Assembly: GCF_900199585.1 (NCBI RefSeq)
Contig: NZ_FZQY01000008.1
Location: forward strand, 1-64,000
Reading direction: 5' to 3'
Source of the DNA: Helicobacter sp. 'house sparrow 1'
GTDB lineage: Bacteria; Campylobacterota; Campylobacteria; Campylobacterales; Helicobacteraceae
DNA: 64,000 nucleotides
Position numbers and translations under genes: made by a program. Below are positions 1 through 10,061 of this stretch, piece after piece. The notes beneath the pieces were generated by a model, which was given only the letters and a program-made list of their open reading frames with translations, was not told the origin of the DNA and made no database searches. Positions within the stretch are counted from its first letter, which is position 1. Every line of letters starts with the position of its first letter.

Positions 1-3000
1 ACCAATACTATTACTTTAACTACATTAAAGATGGCAGGATCAGTCTTTGCAACCCAAAAAGGAAACAATATAATAAAAATTGGCAATGATTCAAGCAGTA
101 TGCCAAGCAATATGACAGGTGATATTACCGCAGAGGATGAAGGCTCTAAAAATACTCTAGAAACTTATCTCACACAAATTAGAGGAAATATTACTGCAAC
201 AAATAATGGAACTAATGATCTCAAACTTTATGGTGGAGGGGTAAATGGTATCATTCTTGCGCAAAATAGTGGTACTAACACTATTGTCCTAGGCAATGAA
301 ACAAAACAAACAACAATTACAGGCAGTATCCAATCTCAAGAGAGTGGAACTAATACCATCACTCTTAAAAATGCAACAATTTCTCAAGGCATTATTGCAA
401 ATACACAAGGAAAAAATACTATTACCATTACAAGCACAGAAGAATCTAATTCCTCTAGTGATATTGTCGCAAATGCAGATGGAACTAATGATATTACATT
501 CCAAAATGCTCATCTTACAGGCACTATACTTGCAAATAAAGGTGGAGGCAACACCATTGCAGATAATATGGATTTTTCAAAGCTTATTGGATCTGTGATT
601 GCAGATTCTGGAATCAATAGACTCACTATTTCAAATATGGAAGTTACAGATACACTTTTTGCACAAAACTCTGGGCAAAATGAAGTTAAAGCACTAACCA
701 CATTATTTAAAAATACAAATATCAAAGCACATACAAGTGGAACCAACACAATTAATATTACAGGTGGAAAACTAGAAAGTACATTTATTGAAGCTCAAGA
801 TGAAAATTCTAGCAACACCATCACGCTAAATAATTCCTCTTCCCACATTAATATAGGCATATCAAATCCTGATACGCCAACCAACCCTGATGATACCTCT
901 AGCATTCCTAATCAAACTGCAATTCTTGCCAATGGGAGTGAAAGCACCAGAAATACCATTATAGATAATGCAAATGGGGATAATGTTATTAATGGCGGTA
1001 TTCACGCACTAAAAAGCGGTATCAATGAGATTACTCTTAAAAAAATAATGATGATGGGAAATATTGTTGCCAAGGAATATGGAAACAACATTATTAATTT
1101 TGGAGAAAATGCCACAAGCAAATTGACAGGAAATATAATCGCAGACAATGCAACAAATACACTCACACTTAAGCAATTAGATTTTAACGGCTCTGCTCAA
1201 GCTTTAAGCGATAATTCACTCAATACCATCACATTAAGTTCTGGAAGTTTTAAGGGGTATTTGGTAGCAATCTCAACAAATGAAGATTCTAAAAATGATA
1301 TTACTATAAATAATGCTACCATCCACCTTATAGGCACACAAGTTAAAGATAAAAATGGTGCAAACATTGGAACAGGAAATGATGCAATTTATACAGAGGG
1401 TGAAAAGGCTAAAAATGATATCAAAGACAACACTTCCAACACTTGGACAATTGATGGAAATATTACAGCTTTTAATGGTGGAAAAAATATTTATGATTTT
1501 AAAAATCAGGTAAATATGACAGGCTCTCTTTCTGCCTCACTCATTAATGCAAAAAATGAAATCATCATTGAAAATAACTCTTTTATACAAAAAGGCTACA
1601 TCAAAGCACAGGGTGATGAAGTTTTTAACACCATAACTGCAAACTCAGCTTCAAAAATAGATTCAATGTATCTTGAAGCAATATCACAAACCAAAGAAGC
1701 TATAAATACACTAAAAATGCAAAATACCTCAACAATGAATCTTGTCTCAAATCCTGATACAGGCAATGCGATTTTGGCCCAAAATCTTCTTGCAAGCAAT
1801 CATATTTCTGGAGAAAGCACATCAAAACATACTATTACGGGAAATATTCTTGCAGATATTGGAACCAATACAATTACCTTAAAGCTCTTGGATATCACTG
1901 GGGATTTACTTACAACCAAGGAAGGGAAAAATCTTATTTCTATCACTTCTAGCGGAGATACAGTATCTAATGTGGTAGGAGATATCAAGGCTTATACTGG
2001 CACCAATACCCTAAATTTTGGACAAACAAAGCTAACATCTGCCACAGTGATTGCAGATGGAAAGGGCACATATAATAAAATTGTTTTTGATAAAACCTCA
2101 AGCTTTAGCATTACCAATCAAGATTCTACCTATGCACTTTATGCAAATGAAGAAGGTGCAAGAAATCTTATCACACAAGCTGAAGAAAATGGCAATCTCT
2201 CTGGCACAACTACAGGAAATATTTCTGGAAATGTGATTGCACGCAAAAATGGCTTAAATACAATCTCAAAAATTGAAAGCCTAAAAATTGAACAAGGCTT
2301 TGTGGAATCAAGTAATAAAAATTCCAAAAATGAAATTGTGTTAAAAAGGCTAACTCTTGATCTTATTAAATCAAATGCTGATAATGCAATTCTTGCAAAT
2401 GGAAGTGGAGCAACAAACCTTTTAAAAGGGGAGGACTTATATACCAATCAAGATGTTAGCAAGATAGAAGGTAATATCCGAGCAAATAATGGTGGCATCA
2501 ATGATATTGCACTTTATGCACTTAATATGAATGGGAATGTCATTGCACAAAAATCAGGAGTTAATCTCATTGTTTTAGGAGAAGAAGGAGTAAAAACACA
2601 ATCTTCAATTATAGGTAGTATTTTTGCAAATGAAGTAGCTTCAAAAAACACAATGACTCTTCATAGTAATACTTTAGTTACATTAGACAAAAGCACTCAA
2701 GGGGATAATGCGATTTTAGCTAGTGGTGAAAATGCAGAGAATTCTATTGTAGGAACAACTCAAGAAGATTCTATAATCAAATCTAATATTTCTGCACTAG
2801 ATGGAGGAAAGAATACTTTAGAACTTGAGAATATGAGTATAAAAGGTAGTATTTTTGCAAGCAATGCAGGAAAAAACAATTTTGTATTTAAAAATTCCAA
2901 AGAACTTATTTTTGACACGGTGCAAGCAAGCGGAATTAGTGCCCTAAATACATTAGTATCTAATGCTGTTGGCACACTAAGTGGAATATTAGTAGCTAAT

Positions 3001-5337
3001 AATAGCGGAGAAAATGACTTTAGAATTACACTAAAAAGTCCAGATACAAGTCCTACTTTAAATATCATTACCGAAGAATTCAGTAAAAACACTGTAATTT
3101 TACAAGGCACTACTACTGCAAAAAGTCAAATCCTTTATAATGGGGGCAATACAGTAGCAATCTTTTCAGGAAGTTCAAGTGTAACCAATCAAGCACAAAC
3201 TGATATTAAAGATGAGGATTATAAAAATGGTATCAAACTGACACTTGATTCCAACAGGGCTAATAGTATTTTAAAGGATTTTAGAAATATACAAGGTTTG
3301 CAAAATAATCTGACTTCTATTGAGATGCTAGATCCCAATACAATTTCTATTTCAGGTGTTTATATTGGCAGAATTGATTTTTTAGCTCCTCAAACAGCAA
3401 CAAGGTCTAACGATTCTATCCAGATTCAAATAAAAGAAAATTCTGCTCTAATCTCTAGGATTAATATAAAAAGTGAAAATACAGATGCTAGAAAAACCAA
3501 TATTTCCTTAGATCAGGGCGGAAAATGGATTGCAACTCCAAATAATATCTCAAAAATTGCAATCAATCAGCTCTCAGCAAAGGCTTCAAAGATTAATATT
3601 AATGAAAGCTCCCTAAGCACTCTAGCTCAAAACAACACTATTGTTGATATTGCAACCGGTGGTTATGCTTCAAAATATTCTATTACTAAAGATGTTTTTA
3701 CTGATTTGATGATCAATAATGCATCAAATCTTAATAATACAATTTTTAGAATCTATTCTGATCCTATCAATCAACAAAGTGATAAAATCACAATTATAAA
3801 TGCTGAGGAACAAACAAATAGCGCAATTTTACAAGTTTATTACACAAACTATAGCTTACAAAATTCTTCAAAATACAACAAACAAGTTTTAGTAGCCACA
3901 GTAGATACAAATGCTAAAGAAAAATTTTCTTTTGATATCTCAAAACCAACAACTGTAGAACAAGGATATACACTCGTTACTACAGAGTTTGAAAAAAAGA
4001 CAGAAAAGAAAAATTCAACAAGCAATAATGAGGTGGATAATTATTATATAAAGTCTTACAACAAAAGTCTCACATCTGAAGCAAAAAATAATTCATATAG
4101 CATCTTGGGAGTAAATTATCTTGTATTTTTGGCTAATACCAACAACATTAATAAAAGACTAGGTGAAAAAAGAGATGAGGATTATAGCGATAGTTTTTGG
4201 TTTAGAAGCTATGGGGGACAGATCACTCAAAATCTTGGCTCAAAAGTTGTAAATAATTATGTAAGCATACAGGGTGGTTATGATTATGGTTTTGGCAATG
4301 AAGTTAGTATGCATTTCATAGGTGGGGCATTAGGCTATGGTTATAACTTTCTAAACTCCAATCTCTGGAAAATGCAATCTCAAATCTTAAGCGGTGCTCT
4401 TTATTACTCTTATATTAGAAATTCTGGAATCTACACAGATACTATTTTTAAATACGATGCCATCTCTACAAAACCACAAGCACAAGATCTTTATAATAAT
4501 ATCAACAATAGTGCTTTCTCACTTACACAAGAATTAGGGTATCGTCTCTACTTTGGTCAAAAGAAAAATATGTTTATGGAATTTCAAACAGAAGCCATTG
4601 TGGGGTATTTGCTTGGTTTTAAAGCTTTGCAATCTCTCAATAATGAAACATTAAGTTCTAGTGTAAATGATTTCCTTGCTTTTAGAGGTAGAGTTGGTAG
4701 TGCTTTTGCTTATCGACTAAAAACTGCAGGAACTCAAACTGATTTTAGAATAGGAATCTCTTATATTGGTGACTACAATACTGCAAAATTTGAATTAGAT
4801 TCCAATGGAACAAAAGATAGCCTAACAATGGGTTATAACCAAATGATAAGCGCATCTTTAGGAATTAATTCTTATATTACAAAGAAAATGAGGATTTATA
4901 TGGAAGGGGAGATGGCTTTTATGGGCAAAAGCATCAATCAAAACTATTCAGCAAATTTTGGAATAAGGTATAGTTTTGGCACCACAAAAAAAGAAGATAT
5001 TGATTCTGATTTAAAACAAGAAGAAGTAAATGATTTTTACAAACTCAATATTGAGGCATCAAAAATTAAATGCAACGGATGTAATCCAGAAAGCGGATTT
5101 TATATCCAGTTAGTGGAGTTACCAAAAGCCAATACAAGCTTAAATGAATATCTCAATAAATTTCAGTATAGAATCTATACGCAAGAGAATAAAGCTACCT
5201 ACTATGTTGGACCTTATGAAAACTTAGAAGAAGCAAAAAAACAACAAGATTTTATAAATAAAATTAAACAAAGTCTAACAAAAAATCCAAATGCCATCAC
5301 AGAGATTTATAAAATTAATAATAAAAGCAAGAACTAA
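1..5337 (+). CDS. VacA-like autotransporter with C-terminal SPOR-like domain (5' end outside window)
   Basis: The reading frame is open from base 1, so the signal peptide and real start lie upstream. Residue numbers below count from the ATG at 31. Residues 1-1050 are a long passenger of short beta-helix repeats with the pattern GNI-A-G-N-I-L. A larger repeat begins AILA(N/S)G or similar near residues 297, 452, 580, 702, 786 and 894. A non-repetitive passenger end follows. An autotransporter beta-barrel runs from about 1386 to 1649 and ends in the aromatic signature RYSFG. About 40 residues of linker carrying a CNGC motif (Cys1681, Cys1684) lead to a SPOR-like fold at about 1690-1765 (FYIQLVEL ... 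YYVGPY, then a helix). Known of the family: type Va secretion through the outer membrane; the barrel end should face the periplasm, so the tail could bind peptidoglycan. The autotransporter call is firm. The SPOR call rests on pattern and length. Confidence 0.9.
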   Translation, partial: TNTITLTTLKMAGSVFATQKGNNIIKIGNDSSSMPSNMTGDITAEDEGSKNTLETYLTQIRGNITATNNGTNDLKLYGGGVNGIILAQNSGTNTIVLGNETKQTTITGSIQSQESGTNTITLKNATISQGIIANTQGKNTITITSTEESNSSSDIVANADGTNDITFQNAHLTGTILANKGGGNTIADNMDFSKLIGSVIADSGINRLTISNMEVTDTLFAQNSGQNEVKALTTLFKNTNIKAHTSGTNTINITGGKLESTFIEAQDENSSNTITLNNSSSHINIGISNPDTPTNPDDTSSIPNQTAILANGSESTRNTIIDNANGDNVINGGIHALKSGINEITLKKIMMMGNIVAKEYGNNIINFGENATSKLTGNIIADNATNTLTLKQLDFNGSAQALSDNSLNTITLSSGSFKGYLVAISTNEDSKNDITINNATIHLIGTQVKDKNGANIGTGNDAIYTEGEKAKNDIKDNTSNTWTIDGNITAFNGGKNIYDFKNQVNMTGSLSASLINAKNEIIIENNSFIQKGYIKAQGDEVFNTITANSASKIDSMYLEAISQTKEAINTLKMQNTSTMNLVSNPDTGNAILAQNLLASNHISGESTSKHTITGNILADIGTNTITLKLLDITGDLLTTKEGKNLISITSSGDTVSNVVGDIKAYTGTNTLNFGQTKLTSATVIADGKGTYNKIVFDKTSSFSITNQDSTYALYANEEGARNLITQAEENGNLSGTTTGNISGNVIARKNGLNTISKIESLKIEQGFVESSNKNSKNEIVLKRLTLDLIKSNADNAILANGSGATNLLKGEDLYTNQDVSKIEGNIRANNGGINDIALYALNMNGNVIAQKSGVNLIVLGEEGVKTQSSIIGSIFANEVASKNTMTLHSNTLVTLDKSTQGDNAILASGENAENSIVGTTQEDSIIKSNISALDGGKNTLELENMSIKGSIFASNAGKNNFVFKNSKELIFDTVQASGISALNTLVSNAVGTLSGILVANNSGENDFRITLKSPDTSPTLNIITEEFSKNTVILQGTTTAKSQILYNGGNTVAIFSGSSSVTNQAQTDIKDEDYKNGIKLTLDSNRANSILKDFRNIQGLQNNLTSIEMLDPNTISISGVYIGRIDFLAPQTATRSNDSIQIQIKENSALISRINIKSENTDARKTNISLDQGGKWIATPNNISKIAINQLSAKASKININESSLSTLAQNNTIVDIATGGYASKYSITKDVFTDLMINNASNLNNTIFRIYSDPINQQSDKITIINAEEQTNSAILQVYYTNYSLQNSSKYNKQVLVATVDTNAKEKFSFDISKPTTVEQGYTLVTTEFEKKTEKKNSTSNNEVDNYYIKSYNKSLTSEAKNNSYSILGVNYLVFLANTNNINKRLGEKRDEDYSDSFWFRSYGGQITQNLGSKVVNNYVSIQGGYDYGFGNEVSMHFIGGALGYGYNFLNSNLWKMQSQILSGALYYSYIRNSGIYTDTIFKYDAISTKPQAQDLYNNINNSAFSLTQELGYRLYFGQKKNMFMEFQTEAIVGYLLGFKALQSLNNETLSSSVNDFLAFRGRVGSAFAYRLKTAGTQTDFRIGISYIGDYNTAKFELDSNGTKDSLTMGYNQMISASLGINSYITKKMRIYMEGEMAFMGKSINQNYSANFGIRYSFGTTKKEDIDSDLKQEEVNDFYKLNIEASKIKCNGCNPESGFYIQLVELPKANTSLNEYLNKFQYRIYTQENKATYYVGPYENLEEAKKQQDFINKIKQSLTKNPNAITEIYKINNKSKN

Positions 5338-5340
5338 AAA

Positions 5341-5370
5341 AGCAAAATAGCATTTTGATGCTTATTTGCT
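5341..5370 (+). terminator. Imperfect hairpin after the autotransporter
   Basis: AGCAAA and AGCAT on the left arm pair with ATGCT and TTTGCT on the right, with a 2x2 internal mismatch and a TTTG loop. It starts three bases after the autotransporter stop. No U-run follows, so it is a weak candidate for intrinsic termination and may only protect the 3' end. Confidence 0.3.
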
Positions 5371-5381
5371 GGTTTGGATTG

Positions 5382-5387
5382 TATAAT
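5382..5387 (+). promoter_or_regulatory. -10 box of argB promoter
   Basis: A perfect TATAAT lies 31 bases upstream of the preferred argB TTG start at 5419 and 19 bases upstream of its Shine-Dalgarno sequence (AAGGA, 5407-5411). It falls inside the longest possible argB reading frame (from 5374). This supports the downstream start, because RNA would begin at about 5394. Confidence 0.55.
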
Positions 5388-5418
5388 AACGCAAAAAAAT
5401 GCAAATAAGGATTGTGCT

Positions 5419-6252
5419 TTGGATTCTAAATACACTACAGATATTTTATTAGACTCTCTTCCATTTATCAAACAATTTAGACATAAAACCATAGTAATTA
5501 AGTATGGAGGATCAGTCCAAATTAATCCAGAACTAAAAGAGAATTTTGCAAAAGATATTTCATTGTTGCATCTTTTAGGTATAAGAATTATCATCGTACA
5601 TGGGGGTGGCAAGGACATTAATATTATGCTTGATAAGCTTCAAATACAAAGTGAGTTTATTAATGGCATTAGATACACGACTAAAGAAGCAATGCCTATT
5701 GTAGAGATGGTTTTAAGTGGAAATATCAACAAAGAACTTAGCAACTTCTTAAACCAGCATGGTACCAAGGCTATAGGAATTAGTGGTAAAGATGGAAAAA
5801 CTTTTAAGGCTATAAGTCAAAATAATAGTTTTACAGGAGAAATTACAGAAGTAAATACAGATTTATTAAAATTACTCCTAGATGGGGAGTTTATTCCTGT
5901 AGTAGCACCTATTGCTTATGGAGATGATAATCCACTAGGATATAACATCAATGCAGATTATGTTGCTTGTGAAATTGCAAAAGCAATGAATGCATTAAAA
6001 ATTATCTTCCTTACAGATACACAGGGTGTTTTAGATGATAAAAAAGAATTAATACCCTCAATCAACAAAGAGGACTTTATACAACTAAAACAAAAAAACA
6101 TTATTACAGGTGGAATGATTCCTAAGATTCAATCTTGTTTGGAGTGTGTATCTAGTGGAGTAGAAAAAGCTCATATCATCGATGGCAGAATCAAACACTC
6201 CATACTCTTAGAGCTTTTTACAAGCGGTGGTATTGGCACAGAAATTTATTAA
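5419..6252 (+). CDS. argB: Acetylglutamate kinase
   Basis: Phosphorylates N-acetylglutamate in arginine biosynthesis (cytoplasm). Amino-acid kinase features are visible: IKYGGS near the N-terminus, IVHGGGKDI about 30 residues later, the GKDGK segment, NINADYVA and FLTDTQGV. The C-terminus ITGGMIPK ... AHIIDGR is typical of ArgB. I chose the TTG at 5419 rather than the TTG at 5374. The former has AAGGA seven bases upstream and a TATAAT before it; the latter has no ribosome site and would lie upstream of the transcript. The resulting protein of about 277 residues fits the family. The gene ends convergent with aroG, overlapping it by four bases. H. pylori lacks this gene. Confidence 0.93.
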   Translation: MDSKYTTDILLDSLPFIKQFRHKTIVIKYGGSVQINPELKENFAKDISLLHLLGIRIIIVHGGGKDINIMLDKLQIQSEFINGIRYTTKEAMPIVEMVLSGNINKELSNFLNQHGTKAIGISGKDGKTFKAISQNNSFTGEITEVNTDLLKLLLDGEFIPVVAPIAYGDDNPLGYNINADYVACEIAKAMNALKIIFLTDTQGVLDDKKELIPSINKEDFIQLKQKNIITGGMIPKIQSCLECVSSGVEKAHIIDGRIKHSILLELFTSGGIGTEIY

Positions 6253-7598
6253 CTTCCTCTTTTTTTTAGCAAATCTGCTATTAGAAAGGCAAGCTCTATA
6301 GATTGCATCGCATTTAATCTTGGATCACATTGTGTATTATAGTTGTAAGCAAGGTTAGATTCTGTAATCTCTTGAGAACCTCCTATGCACTCTGTTACAT
6401 TTGCTCCAGTCATTTCAAGATGCACTCCACCTGCATAACTCCCAAAAGATTCATGTATCTCAAAAAAACACCTTACCTCTTTTAATATACTCTGGAAATC
6501 TCTAGTCTTATAACCATTGCAAGTTTTAATTGTATTGCCATGCATAGGATCACAGATCCATAGAATCTTTCTATCCTCTTGCAATACTTCTTGAAGTATT
6601 TTAGGAAACTTTTTTTCTATCAAATCCGATCCCATTCTTACAATCAAACTTAATCTCCCTGACTCATTTTTTGGGTTTAAAACATCACAGATTCTTAAAA
6701 TCTCTTGCGCTGTAATATTAGGGCCAATTTTCACACCAATAGGATTTTTTATACCCCTTAAAAACTCTATATGAGCCCCATTAATATCCCTTGTTCTTTC
6801 TCCAACCCACAGCATATGGGCAGAACAATCATAAAACTCTCCACTAAAACTATCCCTTCTTACCAACTGCTCCTCATAATTTAATAATAGTGCTTCATGG
6901 CTTGTATAAAAATCTACTTTTTTTAGAGTAGGGGAGTTTTGAGAATTAATTCCACAAGCCTCCATAAATCCAAGTGCTTGAGTAATTCTATCTGCCAACT
7001 TTTCATACCGCTTTCCAAAATCATTACTTTTTACAAAATCTAAATTCCACTGATGCACCTCTTTTAAATCTGCAAATCCACCCTGTGCAAAAGCCCTTAA
7101 AAGATTTAGTGTAGAAGCACTCTGGTGATATGCTTGTAGCATTCTTTTTGGATCTGGTTTTCTTTTTACAAGGTCTAATGCTATATCATTAATAATATCA
7201 CCTCTATAGCTAGGATATGTAACACCATCATAAATCTCGACTTCACTTGACCTTGGTTTGGCAAATTGTCCTGCTAATCTTCCAACTTTTATAATAGGAC
7301 AGCTTCCTGCAAAAGTTAAAATTACACTCATTTGAATGATAACTTTAAAGAGATCTCTAATATTAATAGCACTAAATTGTGAAAAAGATTCTGCACAATC
7401 CCCACCCTGAAGCAAAAAAGCTCGTCCTTGACTTGCTAAAGATAAAAAATCTTTTAACTTCCTTGCTTCACCAGCAAACACAAGGGGAGGGAAACTGCCT
7501 AATTGTCTCTCTACAAAAGCCAACTCATCTTGATCTTCATAAACAGGATGTTGGGTTATAGGAAATTTTCTCCAAGTTTTACTATTCCACTCTTGCAC
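6249..7598 (-). CDS. aroG: 3-deoxy-7-phosphoheptulonate synthase, class II
   Basis: Condenses phosphoenolpyruvate and erythrose 4-phosphate, the first step of the shikimate pathway. The 449-residue protein starts WNSKTWR and carries the class II (plant-like) motifs [16 protein letters not shown](F)[30 protein letters not shown] and CDPMHGNT. It is unlike the AroF/G/H class I enzymes. The start is GTG with AAGGGG five bases upstream. Its promoter must lie in the divergent region shared with gatC. The 3' end overlaps argB by four bases. Confidence 0.95.
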   Translation of the reverse strand: MQEWNSKTWRKFPITQHPVYEDQDELAFVERQLGSFPPLVFAGEARKLKDFLSLASQGRAFLLQGGDCAESFSQFSAINIRDLFKVIIQMSVILTFAGSCPIIKVGRLAGQFAKPRSSEVEIYDGVTYPSYRGDIINDIALDLVKRKPDPKRMLQAYHQSASTLNLLRAFAQGGFADLKEVHQWNLDFVKSNDFGKRYEKLADRITQALGFMEACGINSQNSPTLKKVDFYTSHEALLLNYEEQLVRRDSFSGEFYDCSAHMLWVGERTRDINGAHIEFLRGIKNPIGVKIGPNITAQEILRICDVLNPKNESGRLSLIVRMGSDLIEKKFPKILQEVLQEDRKILWICDPMHGNTIKTCNGYKTRDFQSILKEVRCFFEIHESFGSYAGGVHLEMTGANVTECIGGSQEITESNLAYNYNTQCDPRLNAMQSIELAFLIADLLKKRGS

Positions 7599-7634
7599 TC
7601 AAACCCCTTAACCATAGAAAATTTTTCTAATTTT

Positions 7635-7674
7635 TTAAAATAAAATAAAAAAACCCTTTTTTATTTTATTTTAA
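7635..7674. repeat. Perfect 18-bp A/T-only inverted repeat
   Basis: Two 18-base arms made only of A and T (left 7635-7652, right 7657-7674) flank a four-base loop ACCC. It lies between the divergent aroG and gatC genes, ten bases upstream of the gatC -10 box. The A-tracts are phased like curved or UP-element DNA. It lacks the GC-rich stem expected of an intrinsic terminator. Confidence 0.85.
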
Positions 7675-7681
7675 CATAAAT

Positions 7682-7689
7682 GCTATAAT
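7682..7689 (+). promoter_or_regulatory. Extended -10 promoter of gatC
   Basis: TG followed by CTATAAT gives an extended -10 element with TATAAT at 7684-7689, preceded by T-rich DNA as is usual for Helicobacter sigma-80 promoters. The predicted start of RNA at about 7696 gives a leader of roughly 24 bases before the gatC ATG at 7720. Confidence 0.6.
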
Positions 7690-7719
7690 TACCCATAATT
7701 TACTAGTATGAGGAAGAAT

Positions 7720-7998
7720 ATGGAATTTAGTGATGCGCTTTTGCAAAAACTTGAAAAATTAGCAATGTTAGAAGTAGGACAAAATGAACGAGAAGTAGTA
7801 AAAAAACAACTTGGTGATATTCTTGAATTTGTAGAAAAAATTAAAAATGTAGATACACAAGGGATTGAGATAAAAAATGATCAACATACCCCCCTTAGAG
7901 ACGATATACCACACCAGGCAGATATTGCTTCTAATGTGTTAGAACACTCTCCTCAATCAATGCAAGGATTTTTTGTAGTTCCAAAAATTATTGAATAA
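7720..7998 (+). CDS. gatC: Asp/Glu-tRNA(Asn/Gln) amidotransferase subunit C
   Basis: Small subunit of the GatCAB complex, which converts misacylated Glu-tRNA(Gln) and Asp-tRNA(Asn) to the amide forms; Helicobacter lacks GlnRS and AsnRS. The 92-residue protein shows the GatC pattern: LEKLAMLEV, a helix with the [11 protein letters not shown] segment, then TPLRDDIP near the C-terminus. An ATG lies at 7708 in frame, but the one at 7720 follows AGGAAG closely and matches the family N-terminus, so it is preferred. The gene overlaps the convergent tsaD by 11 bases. Confidence 0.92.
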   Translation: MEFSDALLQKLEKLAMLEVGQNEREVVKKQLGDILEFVEKIKNVDTQGIEIKNDQHTPLRDDIPHQADIASNVLEHSPQSMQGFFVVPKIIE

Positions 7999-8998
7999 GT
8001 CTCTCAAACTCTTCACTACTGCTTCTTGGCAGACATTGGAGAGTTAAAACATCATCAAAATCTTTATTTACATATTTTTCTATGGCATAGCGACCAATCA
8101 TTGCTGCATTATCTGAACAAAACTCAAGGGGTGCTAATAAAAGCTTTTTATGATATTTCTTACAAAGTTTTTGCATCCTTTCTCTTAAAGTAACATTTGC
8201 ACTGGCTCCACCCACAATTGCAAAATAATCAGGAGTTGTAAATCTTTTAAAATAACGCTCAGTTTGTTGCAAGATATGATTACAAGCTGTATTTTGGAAG
8301 CTTTTGGCAATCTTTGCTTTTTCTCCTCCTTGCTCTATTACCAAACGCACTGCGTTTTTTAATCCTGAAAAACTAAATGCTATACCTTTGTGATTTCTAA
8401 GAGGAACTGGGAAACTATAAAGATCATTGCCATCATATTTTTGTGCCAATTCCTGTATTATAGGTCCTCCAGGATATGTTAATCCTAGCATTTTTGCCAC
8501 TTTATCAAAACTTTCTCCAAAACTATCATCTAGAGTATTTGCAATGACCCTCATAGATGTTTTACTGCACACCTCAATAATTTGTGTATGTCCTCCAGAG
8601 ACTAGCAATACCCCCATAGGAAATAAACTTTCTTTTTGATTGATAAATAAGGAATAAATATGTCCTTTGAGATGATTGATACCGATAAGAGGTATTTGAA
8701 GCTCAAGACTTAAGACCTTAGCCATCATCAATCCCTCAATTAATGTTACGCTTAAACCAGGTTGTGTAGTAATTGCAATAGCCTTGAGATTCTTAAAATC
8801 AACAGCACTTTTTGCCATATAAAGAAGCTTTGGTAAGTCGTTTGCATGCATTCTTGAAGCAATTTCTGGCACTACACCACCATAGTTGCTATGTTCTCTC
8901 TCTTGAGAGATTTTTTTATGCCATATTAGCCTTGCATCCTCAATTTGAGTGATGGCAATTGAGCTATCATCACAACTACTTTCAATACTTAAAATCAT
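7988..8998 (-). CDS. tsaD: tRNA N6-adenosine threonylcarbamoyltransferase
   Basis: Transfers the threonylcarbamoyl group to A37 of ANN-decoding tRNAs (t6A). The 336-residue Kae1/Gcp-family protein begins [10 protein letters not shown] and contains the metal motif HLKGH (iron ligands), [32 protein letters not shown] and CSDNAAMIG. Length is normal. A TsaC-like partner gene lies at 58.2-58.6 kb in this window. The gene diverges from the agmatine deiminase gene and its 3' end overlaps gatC. Confidence 0.95.
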   Translation of the reverse strand: MILSIESSCDDSSIAITQIEDARLIWHKKISQEREHSNYGGVVPEIASRMHANDLPKLLYMAKSAVDFKNLKAIAITTQPGLSVTLIEGLMMAKVLSLELQIPLIGINHLKGHIYSLFINQKESLFPMGVLLVSGGHTQIIEVCSKTSMRVIANTLDDSFGESFDKVAKMLGLTYPGGPIIQELAQKYDGNDLYSFPVPLRNHKGIAFSFSGLKNAVRLVIEQGGEKAKIAKSFQNTACNHILQQTERYFKRFTTPDYFAIVGGASANVTLRERMQKLCKKYHKKLLLAPLEFCSDNAAMIGRYAIEKYVNKDFDDVLTLQCLPRSSSEEFERLIQ

Positions 8999-9059
8999 CT
9001 TATAAACCCCTGGCTAATTTTGTTAAAATTATACAAAAAAAGATATAAGAGAGGTAATA

Positions 9060-10061
9060 ATGAAGCGTTTAAAGGCCGAGTGGGAGAAACAAGAAGCTAT
9101 CCTAATGGCATTCCCTCATCAAAATACAGATTGGAAACCTTATATCAATGAAGCTAGAGAAAATTTCTTAAACATTATAAAGGTAATTTTGCAAGAACAA
9201 AAAGTAATTCTTTGCCTAGATCCAAGCGATCAAGAAGGAAAAGATTTTATTAACACGCATCTAAAACACCCAAATCTTATTCTTACACAATGCCTCTTAA
9301 ACGATACTTGGGCTAGGGATTTTGGCCCTATTAGTATTGAAGAAGACAAGCAGATTAAACTTCTTGATTTTGGTTTTAATGGCTGGGGATTGAAGTTTGC
9401 AAGCAATTATGATAATCAAATCTCTAATCATCTTTTAAAACAAAAAATTATTCCTAATCTCTCAACTAAAGATTTAATTTTAGAGGGAGGTAGTATTGAC
9501 ACAGATGGCAAAGGAACTCTGCTTACCAATACTCAGTGCCTACTTGAAAAAAATCGCAACCCTGCTTTAACAAAAGCAGAGATAGAAAAAAAAATAAAAG
9601 AATATCTTGGGATTGATAAGATTTTATGGCTCAATCATGGTTTCTTAGAAGGTGATGACACAGACAGTCACATTGACACTTTGGCAAGATTCTTAAATCC
9701 TGATACAATTGCTTATATCCAATGCAATGATAAAAAAGATATCCATTATGAAGCATTACAAAAAATGCAAGAAGAACTTAGAAATTTAAGAAATAAAGAT
9801 AATAAGGCTTATAAATTAGTCCCACTACCGCTTCCTTGTATTCATCATCTTGATGAAAGATTACCCGCAAGCTATGCAAATTTTTTAATTATTAATAACA
9901 ATAAATTATTGCTTCCTATTTATGGTGACAAAGATCTTGATACAATGGCAATCCAAGCCCTAAGTGATTATTATGAGGTAATTCCTATAGAATGCTCCAC
10001 TTTAATCAAACAACACGGAAGTCTTCATTGTGTAACAATGCAAATCTATGAGTTATTATAA
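9060..10061 (+). CDS. Agmatine deiminase family protein (HP0049 type)
   Basis: A peptidyl-arginine deiminase/agmatine deiminase fold of 333 residues. Hydrolyses agmatine to N-carbamoylputrescine in the characterised relatives. Catalytic motifs are visible: TWARDFGP, GGSIDTDGKGT, GDDTDSHIDT (His and Asp), and HGSLHCVTM with the nucleophilic Cys near the C-terminus. Ribosome site GAGAGG precedes the ATG, and a TGTTAAAAT box at 9021-9029 may be the promoter. hypF starts 14 bases before its end, as in the H. pylori pair HP0049-HP0048, so the two are probably co-transcribed. Substrate is inferred from family, not proven here. Confidence 0.9.
   Translation: MKRLKAEWEKQEAILMAFPHQNTDWKPYINEARENFLNIIKVILQEQKVILCLDPSDQEGKDFINTHLKHPNLILTQCLLNDTWARDFGPISIEEDKQIKLLDFGFNGWGLKFASNYDNQISNHLLKQKIIPNLSTKDLILEGGSIDTDGKGTLLTNTQCLLEKNRNPALTKAEIEKKIKEYLGIDKILWLNHGFLEGDDTDSHIDTLARFLNPDTIAYIQCNDKKDIHYEALQKMQEELRNLRNKDNKAYKLVPLPLPCIHHLDERLPASYANFLIINNNKLLLPIYGDKDLDTMAIQALSDYYEVIPIECSTLIKQHGSLHCVTMQIYELL

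Noticed and set aside
901-3100. Repeated DNA in the passenger as a CRISPR-like or mobile repeat
   Set aside because: Repeats are in frame, degenerate and protein-level; spacing is unequal and there are no cas genes.
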